From the NCBI GenBank assembly GCA_040437565.1, contig JBDOQK010000019.1:1-64000 (forward strand): a DNA stretch of 64,000 nt, given 5' to 3'. The notes beneath the pieces were generated by a model. That model worked only from the letters and a program-made list of their open reading frames with translations. It was not told the origin of the DNA and did not search any database. Shown here piece after piece: positions 56,466 to 64,000 of this stretch (position 1 is its first letter; the number at the start of each line of letters is the position of its first letter). A program made the translations under genes and the position numbers. The DNA is from Albugo candida. Its lineage: Eukaryota > Oomycota > Peronosporomycetes > Albuginales.

Positions 56466-59400
56466 CTAAAAGTATAGATACTCCTTTCGACGTCGATTAA
56501 AAAAAGCAACGACACTAAACATCACTGCATCGTAATGCGGAAGGTCTTCGGAACCATTCAGCCGACCTATTTCACCGGAAGTAGTCATTCCCAAAAGTGG
56601 AGTATTTCCTGCCCATTCTCTATAGGCAGATATCTGCACAGCGCGCGATAAACGTCGCCCGTAATCAAGCAATCAGAAATTGACACGTACCAACTCAGGC
56701 ATGTTATATTCGCCTACAAGAGTCTCCAAGCCAGCGGATAGGAACATGAGGCATCCTAATAGATCGCTCTGAGTATCGCTAAGTTCATTGGAGACCTGTG
56801 ATCCCAATCGCTCGATGGAATTGCGCATTGTCGTAATGTTTATTTCCATCAGTAGTACTCGAGTTCCCGGGTGAACCCAACTAGTTGCTGATATCGAGCC
56901 GTCCGAATGGTTCACGCTCATTATAACTAGTGTCGAGCTTATAAGCTGCGTCATATCATTTCGATCAGCTTCATTCTGGTTGCAAGCATCTAAAAGTGTT
57001 CCAAGAGGATGCAAGTTTCCTAGTCGGGGAAATCCAATGCAGGAGACATCTTGATGCTTCGCTTCTGAAACATATTGCAGCCACTGAAACAAAATCCAGT
57101 TAGATCGAGTACCTCAGTGCGAATGAGTGAAATCATNNNNNNNNNNNNNNNNNNNNNNNNNNNNNNNNNNNNNNNNNNNNNNNNNNNNNNNNNNNNNNNN
57201 NNNNNNNNNNNNNNNNNNNNNNNNNNNNNNNNNNNNCATATTGCAGCCACTGAAACAAAATCCAGTTAGATCGAGTACCTCAGTGCGAATGAGTGAAATC
57301 ATGCCTCAAGGTACACTTTGGCAGCTGGCTGAGAATCAATTTCGTAGATACAATTGCTCGTTGCTTTGGTTATCGTTCCCATGCAAACTTGCTGCAGTTC
57401 CGTCTCGAAGGGCTGATACCCGGTAAACCAGCTGATATGTGTGTCCACGCTTGGAAAGCACAATGCGAAAGCAATACCTGTATCTGTCCAAGTGGCATGG
57501 TCGCTCTGCATGCGATGTTGCTCAGTTCCGTTGCTACTTATTTGAATCCACAAAACACGTTGCTGAGGCTTTGAGCCTTGCTTGATTGCGTTTGACGAAC
57601 ATCCGCCTACTATCGGGCATGATAATGCGTCACGAATCCCCTCAATCGCTTCTTGAACAAACAAAGGACACGCATATGCCACGATAAAAGCCTGTCAAAA
57701 TTCTTCATCAGACAGTCGTAATTCAGTTCCGACAGTCAAGACAAACATACGGGTGGTTCTCCTGGATCAACGTCTGCCGCAATCCTGGCATATGCCGTCC
57801 TCGCTGCTGCGTACGATGCGTCCTTGGCAGTCTCTTGAGTGTACTTGACATGTTCGACAGAGTATATTCCATCAGCGTCACGAATACCCCAAAGAGTAAC
57901 GAGACCTTCAGCATTTCGGCCTTTGTCCGAGATCCACGCATTCTCATTGCACATTGCTCGTGCAATGGTTCCGCCAATGTACGGAATTGCTGGTGCCAAT
58001 TGACGAAGTAATGTAATGATCAGATCAGCACTAAAGCCCGTTGTAAATCCAATCACCATAAAATGTACTGTTCCATCCAGATCGGACATCAAATCATTAA
58101 ATGCACTGGTTACGGCTGCAGTTTCTGTTTGCGCCGTTGCCCAGGCACTTGATACTCGAACGCTAGTGGAGTTAGTCTCTAATCTCTCAATCTCTGTGAT
58201 CCGCTGGGATGAGTATCGCATGGAAGAGTAGGATGCATTTGTGTCATCATAGGAGTCAGATTGTACACTTCTGCCGGGTTTAGGATGGCCGGTTTTGCGT
58301 TGAGAGACCGGACGCTTTTCGTGGTGCGAATAGTCTGCGTGGGATAAATGATCCGACCAGAACGAGTCGGGAGCTTGCTGATCCGATAAAGAGAGCGCTT
58401 TAGATGTGATTGCTGAATTTAAGCTTGACATTTCTGCACCATAATTCTTTTCTTCTTCCTCTTCAGCACCCAAATGAGACTGCTCATGTTCCAGTTTGTT
58501 ATCAGCAAAATGATTCTCTTGATTGCCCGCTTCGAAATTCGAAAGCCCTTGTCGAAGCTGTTCCTCGTTCTCCAAGTACCCTGTCAGGTCTTGCGAGCAT
58601 CGTTCTAGCAAAACGATTTGACTATTCGCAGTTTGAATGCGAGACTTGCGACGTCTCTGTTCACTGACGTTCTCTTCTACAGTCTTATACTCTTTATTTT
58701 GATCTCTTTGGTCATGTTTTTGTTTGATTGCTTGTGGGGTTTCAGTTCGTTGCTTTGTGATCCAGCTTTGGAACTCTTGCTGATTGGAAAGCTCGGAAAG
58801 GCTCTTGGAGTGATGTCGAGAGGCCTGACACTTGACACAAATTCGGATACTCGTATGTTGGCGAGCTAATATCTGTGTCCCGGACTCAGCATCGGTGAAA
58901 TTGATGGAAGGAACGTGGATAGTACTACTACATTGCCAGCAAATGACTTCTCCACAAGTTCGGCAGTGATGTCGTCGTCGAAATAAAGAGGAGAACTTTC
59001 TCAGACAAATCACGCAGCACTGGCGCTCCCTGCACGATCATACAAACTTAGACATGATTCCGCGTAATTTCGAATGCACATACTCGTCTTTTACCCAGGC
59101 CGAAGTCTTTACAACGGATACCTCTTGCATTTCTGGTGGATCCTCCAGCAAGTTTCGCAATCCTTTGGCCAATTGATGCGTCATTTCTACCGCTGGGTTT
59201 CCACGGAAAAGATTCACAACCAGTGGCGATCGCTGGAAAGCAACCGAAATCCGAACCAGCTCTTCGGCATAATCCGCAACAGGCAGACGCTCAAACTTAC
59301 ATATAAGAGCATCAAACTGAGATCGTTCTAAGTTGGAATTGGCAATCTGGGGCATCCCACCGACTTCTGCTAACGATTCCTGGAACAGATAGCATGACAC

Positions 59401-60040
59401 GATCTCACCATTTCTAACGCCGATGCCGATATACTAAGCGAGTAAAGGTGAATCGTACAAACTTAGCGAATTGCTCTGCAAGGATAGAAAAGTGTTTCTG
59501 TATTTGTACCTCTAACACATAAAAGTCACACGATTTGCTGGTCAAAAGTCCAGACTTAATTGCCCACCACTTTATAGAAGACTGCTTGTACATATCCTTC
59601 ATTTTATTATTGCTGTTGGAATCGGGTGTTGTGTACTTGCCAGTCCCACTCAGAGTCTCCAAGACTTGGGCATCGAGATACAAATCACCCAAGACTTTAC
59701 GCAAGAAAGCTTTGAATTTATCTGAAGTTTCGACATCGTAAATGGATTTCAGCACATGTGGAAATGAAGCGTTAGCTGTGACGACTGCTTTTGCGGATAG
59801 AAATCCGGCCCATTCTTTGACAGGTTTGAACAGCGCAATCTCTTGTTTTGTGTCGTTGAGTTTCCATAATAGATGGCTGCTCTCATTGACAAGTCCAAGA
59901 CACGATCGAGCTCGATTTTCTGCGTAGCGTTGAAGTCTGATTTTGCGCTCATACGAAAGAGATGGTCCTTGCATGCTGACGGAAGTTGATGGAGAAGCCG
60001 AAAGTGCAGATCCAAGTCGCTCCTTGTTCGATTTCATCAT
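56466..60040 (-). CDS. START-like / FYVE / FIST fusion protein
   Basis: Six exons, allowing for the gap, are 59510-60040, 59084-59433, 57751-59029, 57305-57691, 56691-57083 (right-hand copy of its end 57237-57249) and 56466-56633. The product is 1035 aa. Residues about 1-290 resemble the lipid-transfer-like region oomycetes place before FYVE fingers (CDFYVLEYIGIGVRNGEIVS). The FYVE finger (about 297-370) has all four zinc pairs (CVIC, CRTC, CWQC, CVKC) and the PI3P-binding RRRHHCRTCG. After a charged linker, from about residue 600, come FIST-like sequences: HFMVIGFTTGFSADLI, IPYIGGTIARAM, IVGGCSSNAIKQ. The FIST_C part has CIYEIDSQPAAKVYLEWLQY and TPLLGMTTSGEIGRLNG. FIST is a presumed small-ligand sensor best known from prokaryotes. 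Introns are 54-76 nt; the one at 57250-57304 begins GC instead of GT. The 5' end may include a further exon, as the frame is open to 60106. Confidence 0.82.
57071..57302. repeat. Contig overlap: 57071-57136 repeated as 57237-57302
   Basis: Sixty-six bases on either side of the gap 57137-57236 are the same (offset 166). They span the 3' end of one intron and the first bases of the next exon in the FYVE-FIST gene. Collapsing them restores its frame. Confidence 0.93.
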
Positions 60041-61351
60041 ACTGACCGCTTGAGTCAATGATAAGGTATCTGAGCCTGTGTGACCAATAGAAAAGGAATT
60101 AGTCACGTTCAGGTAAGTGTATACGGTGGTGTCGTGAGGTAATGTCGTGCGTTAAGAAAAAAGTATCAAACTTTGATATACAGTACGGATTGGATAGGAC
60201 CGGGAATCATGTATTGTATATCAAAAATAGAACAGTGNNNNNNNNNNNNNNNNNNNNNNNNNNNNNNNNNNNNNNNNNNNNNNNNNNNNNNNNNNNNNNN
60301 NNNNNNNNNNNNNNNNNNNNNNNNNNNNNNNNNNNNNCATGTATTGTATATCAAAAATAGAACAGTGGGATCAATGTACAAAATTACTAACTCCAGGTAG
60401 CATGGATATATAAGAGACAGCTAAAGAGACTTAGGATTTAGATTACTGATTGATCGTGCGTGTTCACGACACTTGACATCCACGATACAGTGCATATAAT
60501 CGGTTCGAATATCGGAAATGATCGAACCATTTCGGTCTATTATAATGCAATAAAGGAGACAAGGACTACTGATTTCTTGAGAGGTTTGGTTTTAGAGGAT
60601 AGGAAATTTCTGTGCTTGGAAAGAAGTCTCGACCAGTAAAGCAATTCATTTATGGGCTGAAATGTATGGGATTTTATCTACTGCTTGTAAACTGGACTAT
60701 ACAAACAAAATGTCTACAGTGGACTCGCACTTCTAGTATCATGATACTCGTAAAACGACGCTATGCACCAAAATTGGCTTGAATGAATAGAATCATTCCC
60801 GCAGAAGGAAGTATATCGTGTGTAGTACGTGTAGCTAATTGAATTGTCTTGGTATCAGACATTACATCCATGGCTTGCTTTTTTCATCTCGTAAAACGCC
60901 AAGGGCGCTCATGCACGCAAATGGTTTGAACTCTGCGTCCTTGTTCTTGCTTTTCTTGCGCCGATTTTTCGACGTCAATAAGTGGAGACTCTGCAGCTTT
61001 TCTACCATCTCACTATCCTCTGGATGACTCAATTTTCGGATGCTAGCCGCATTCAAGTCATCAGATTCTGTCTCATTGTCGTTTGCGCATCCATACTTGT
61101 CCGTGATGTTTGGAGAGACAATCTNNNNNNNNNNNNNNNNNNNNNNNNNNNNNNNNNNNNNNNNNNNNNNNNNNNNNNNNNNNNNNNNNNNNNNNNNNNN
61201 NNNNNNNNNNNNNNNNNNNNNNNNAGTATCATGATACTCGTAAAACGACGCTATGCACCAAAATTGGCTTGAATGAATAGAATCATTCCCGCAGAAGGAA
61301 GTATATCGTGTGTAGTACGTGTAGCTAATTGAATTGTCTTGGTATCAGACA
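60041..61351. other. Intergenic with two contig overlaps (60208-60237 = 60338-60367; 60735-61124 = 61225-61614)
   Basis: Upstream of the FYVE-FIST gene. The 30-base overlap (offset 130) and the 390-base overlap (offset 490) both end exactly at contig edges around gaps 60238-60337 and 61125-61224. The second puts a false copy of the 3' end of the next gene at 60862-61124. No independent gene, tRNA or repeat family is supported in the rest. Confidence 0.85.
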
Positions 61352-62874
61352 TTACATCCATGGCTTGCTTTTTTCATCTCGTAAAACGCCAAGGGCGCTC
61401 ATGCACGCAAATGGTTTGAACTCTGCGTCCTTGTTCTTGCTTTTCTTGCGCCGATTTTTCGACGTCAATAAGTGGAGACTCTGCAGCTTTTCTACCATCT
61501 CACTATCCTCTGGATGACTCAATTTTCGGATGCTAGCCGCATTCAAGTCATCAGATTCTGTCTCATTGTCGTTTGCGCATCCATACTTGTCCGTGATGTT
61601 TGGAGAGACAATCTTTTCTGCACTGTCATGTAACGTGCAATCAGATGTCATATCCGCTTTGGTAATCTTTTTACTGGCGTCAACTTCCTCACGTTGAAGT
61701 ACTTTACTTGAAGTGATCCGTTTCGGCGGTAAGCGCCCAAAATCTTTCTTCCAGAGATGCAAAATACGAAGATGGTGATCGACTAAAGCTTGATAATACT
61801 TTTCGGATGATTTCTGCCCTCTCGGTAAGCGACACAATATCATCGAAACCACCATGTCTAAGACGTTCAATTCTGTAGCAACTGCAGCGAAATCCTGCTT
61901 GTGTGGTAGACCCAGCGCATTCCTGCATTCTCCTTCGGTAAGAGTGGGCTCTCTCAAATACTGAGTAAGCAGATCTTTCAGTTTGTCCTCTACATCATCC
62001 GAGCATCGCATCAGTGACTCCAGCTCGGTCGCCCTACTTGACCGTGTACTATTTTTTCCTGGCTCATATTCGTGTGATATTAGGCTGCGTATCTTTTGAT
62101 TTAAAGAATCACGTAATCTGCTTAATTTATCGATGGCAATACTTTGCTCTTCTTGGGTACGCTGAAACCAAGCATATTCTCTCTGTGCAAGGGCTTCGAT
62201 TTCCGATGCGATCTGCGCTTTCCATTTCAATCCTCGTGAACATGACCGTAGAGAATCCAATAAATACTCAACACTTTGCCAGTGAGAGACACGATATAGT
62301 GTATGTAAATGGCAGTGGAGAGGGATACCGTTCACTTCGGCGGGATAATCGACTTGTAAGAAATGGTCGCCTGGGTATATCATTTCCAAGTTCCGTTTCA
62401 ATGACTTCACGGTACCATAAAAGGCATGAAAGCAGATTCCTGGTAACCAAAGTTAGCCTTTTCTACCTCTCAACCATCTCGCGCTTTCCTACCTTGGTCA
62501 AATAGCGATTCCAGCACTTCCTCGGGATGATACTTGATCACTGACTGAATCTGAAATCTTATCTCGTCTTCTTTATCTACTTGTCTTTCAGATGAGATTT
62601 CGTCCTCATCAGGTTCCTTTTGTACTTCTCTGCAAAAGCGTGTGCTATTTACCACTAGGATTGGAAAGTCATCTGGTAACATAGCCGCGCTGTCCTCTTC
62701 CCAATCATCATCAGCATTGTCGTCAATGGCCAATTCCTTTTCCAATCGCTGCTTTAGTCTTTCCGCCGAAAATGTCTCAGTGTCGAATGCTTCCCAATCC
62801 CCGATCGTATCGTCCTGCACGTCCGAGATATCGGGCGTAGTTATCGGCGCCTTCACCGCCTTCACCGCAGCCAT
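61352..62874 (-). CDS. Unknown two-exon protein, 489 aa
   Basis: Exons 62493-62874 and 61352-62439 join across a 53-nt intron with the frame kept (DQ|GICFHAFYGTVKSL). The start ATG at 62874 sits in a favourable aaaATGGC context and gives MAAVKAVKAPITTPDISD. The N-terminal 125 residues are acidic (DWEAFDTETF, DDNADDDWEED). The middle (about 145-330) is helical with a coiled-coil-like stretch (ASEIEALAQREYAWFQRTQ, IAIDKLSRLRDSLNQKI). The end is basic (KNRRKKSKNKD). I do not recognise a family. Clean splicing and composition indicate a real, cytosolic or nuclear protein. Its stop has a false second copy at 60862. Confidence 0.65.
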
Positions 62875-63134
62875 TTTATGTCTATAAGAAGCTGGGACCG
62901 AGAACGACAATGACATTCTATCATCCACATGATCTGCTAGCAGTATGACAGTTCTTTTCTTGCAACGTTTACTTGTTATATCACTATCCTTGGCGAACAA
63001 CTTCATGACGAAAGGATGGAATGAGCTATATGACTGGTTAGAATTAATTCTACGAGCAGGAATGCAATAGCCTAACGGTACAACGAAGCGTATCACATCT
63101 TTTATTCATTTATCCTTTGTAAACACACGGTCGA

Positions 63135-64000
63135 TTATTCACAAGCAAGCTTCGAATCGAAGCTACTGAGTGTAATCGCAAAAGCTTGCAACGGACACAA
63201 AGGTGCCCTGAAATCCATAGTAAAAAGATCTTTTCCGACGCGGCCAAACTGAAGCACGACAGTCTCTTGATCTTCTGGAGTGACCAGCTGGAAATTTTTG
63301 ACGGAAGCCATTGTTACTCGGCCGTTGAAATTCAATACATACGCACAAACTTGTTCATTCCATCGTGGAGCCTTATTGATCAAATACGTCAGATTTGTAT
63401 GGTCTTGCTCTTTGCATTTGTTGATCATTTCTTCTTCCTTCGATAGTGGGCGCCATACGACTCGATTGCCATCCTCACGAACCCGAGGAACACATACTTT
63501 CATCTTACGTGGCCCACGATGACCCAGTACGTTGGCTGCATACAAAGCAATACCAAGCTCTTGACGTATAACGGCTGGATTGGAGGTTATCGTATCATCA
63601 TCAGCATTCTTTGGGTTGACTCCATTATCGTAAATCACAAATTCAGTTCCCAGGAAATTGGATCGAAGCTTACCCAAGTAATTTTCAGTGCCCTTACGGG
63701 AGAAGTCTCCACGTTGCATGGAAATCAGATAATTGCTGGTGCGATTATTTGGTCGCTTTTTGGCCGTCAAAAGGAATCGATCGCCTTCTTTCATGTACAG
63801 GCAATATTCTGGGAACATTTTGCTCGCGCCTGATTTGTTACGTTCGATATAACACTCGACAATGTCGTAGGCGTTTGAAAGTGGACGCAAGAGAAAGGAT
63901 TTCATGTCTGTGATATCAACTTTGGCTTTGACTACCGCGCTACGAGACTTGGAGCTGGACGAATCATGCTTATCGCTAGCATTCTTTATTTGAACATCAT
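63135..64000 (-). CDS. Tubby-like protein (TUB/TULP), 5' end beyond window
   Basis: Tubby proteins bind PI(4,5)P2 through a C-terminal barrel; animal TULP3 carries cargo into cilia. The reading frame is open from the right edge to the stop at 63135, about 288 codons, so the gene is partial at its 5' end. Barrel motifs are in order: MKSFLLRPL, CLYMKEGDRFLLTAKKR, SNYLISM, YLGKLRSNFLGTEFVIYDNG, LGIALYAANVLGHRGPRKM, then NFNGRVTMASVKNFQLV and the almost invariant end FAITLSSFDSKLACE. The lipid-contact Lys/Arg region (LTAKKRPNNRTSNYLI) looks intact. The N-terminal part seen is Ser/Lys-rich. With several flagellar genes nearby, a flagellar trafficking role is plausible but inferred. Confidence 0.92.
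   Translation of the reverse strand, partial: DVQIKNASDKHDSSSSKSRSAVVKAKVDITDMKSFLLRPLSNAYDIVECYIERNKSGASKMFPEYCLYMKEGDRFLLTAKKRPNNRTSNYLISMQRGDFSRKGTENYLGKLRSNFLGTEFVIYDNGVNPKNADDDTITSNPAVIRQELGIALYAANVLGHRGPRKMKVCVPRVREDGNRVVWRPLSKEEEMINKCKEQDHTNLTYLINKAPRWNEQVCAYVLNFNGRVTMASVKNFQLVTPEDQETVVLQFGRVGKDLFTMDFRAPLCPLQAFAITLSSFDSKLACE

Noticed and set aside
59038-59040. In-frame TGA before the FYVE finger as a recoding or selenocysteine site
   Set aside because: It lies inside a normal 54-nt intron (59030-59083); splicing gives DEERQCCVIC.
59434-59509. A 25-nt intron in the FYVE-FIST gene
   Set aside because: A donor further upstream gives a 76-nt intron and joins VLE to YIGIG as in other START-FYVE proteins.
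243-60400. Open frames running through N stretches
   Set aside because: They exist only because Ns contain no stops.
60495-60535. tRNA-like ggttcgaat box
   Set aside because: No matching acceptor, D or anticodon stem could be folded around it.
1-64000. Mobile or virus-like elements, CRISPR arrays, effector-type (RXLR or CHXC) secreted proteins
   Set aside because: No reverse transcriptase, integrase, transposase, capsid, repeat-spacer pattern or effector motif after a signal peptide was seen.

Overview
The window looks like nuclear DNA of an oomycete, most likely a white-rust (Albugo-type) species. The reasons are dense intron-poor genes, small GT-AG introns (mostly 50-68 nt), oomycete-style architectures (lipid-binding domain plus FYVE, PX plus ankyrin, TKL-type kinase, secreted GH17 glucanase) and several flagellar genes, as expected of a zoospore former. 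The genus is an inference; the oomycete assignment is firmer. Exon structures below were joined by hand from splice sites and reading frames, and most give whole-codon totals.

The assembly needs care. There are twelve 100-N gaps. Ten are flanked by what reads as the same sequence on both sides, so overlapping contigs were placed end to end with a gap between them. About 7.6 kb of the window is therefore present twice. The whole contig 42050-46656 is redundant, and apparent duplications of a proteasome-like gene, a PX-ankyrin gene and a large STAND gene are artefacts.

Layout. 0.8-4.7 kb: a diverged proteasome beta-6-like gene and an unknown ORF. 4.7-10.3 kb: RNase H2 subunit B (-), LRRC56 (+), ArgJ (-). 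10.6-16 kb: heat shock factor (+), an eIF5A-OB-like protein (+), an LC8-type dynein light chain (-) and PX-ankyrin protein 1 (-). 17-19.5 kb: TMEM65 (+) and a probable TKL pseudokinase (+). 19.5-22.7 kb: gene-poor, with a possible kinase relic. 22.7-28.3 kb: a head-to-head pair, a mitochondrial RRM/helical-repeat protein (-) and a SPATA4-type CH-domain protein (+). 29.6-34.1 kb: GH17 glucanase, ALKBH7 and a REXO5-like exonuclease (all +). 35.1-48.2 kb: PX-ankyrin protein 2 (+) and a 1678-aa STAND NTPase/coiled-coil protein (+). 50.5-60 kb: SPRY protein (+), DDX46/PRP5 helicase (-) and a lipid-binding-like/FYVE/FIST fusion protein (-). 61.3-64 kb: an unknown conserved-looking protein (-) and a Tubby-like protein (-, cut by the window edge).

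Themes. Flagellum/cilium genes are frequent (LRRC56, LC8-type light chain, SPATA4-like, Tubby-like, NPHP3-like STAND). Mitochondrial genes include TMEM65, ALKBH7, the RRM protein and probably ArgJ. Phosphoinositide-linked membrane signalling is represented by two PX-ankyrin proteins, FYVE-FIST and Tubby. I see no mobile element, virus-like element, CRISPR array or recognisable RNA gene. The most unusual protein is the FYVE-FIST fusion.
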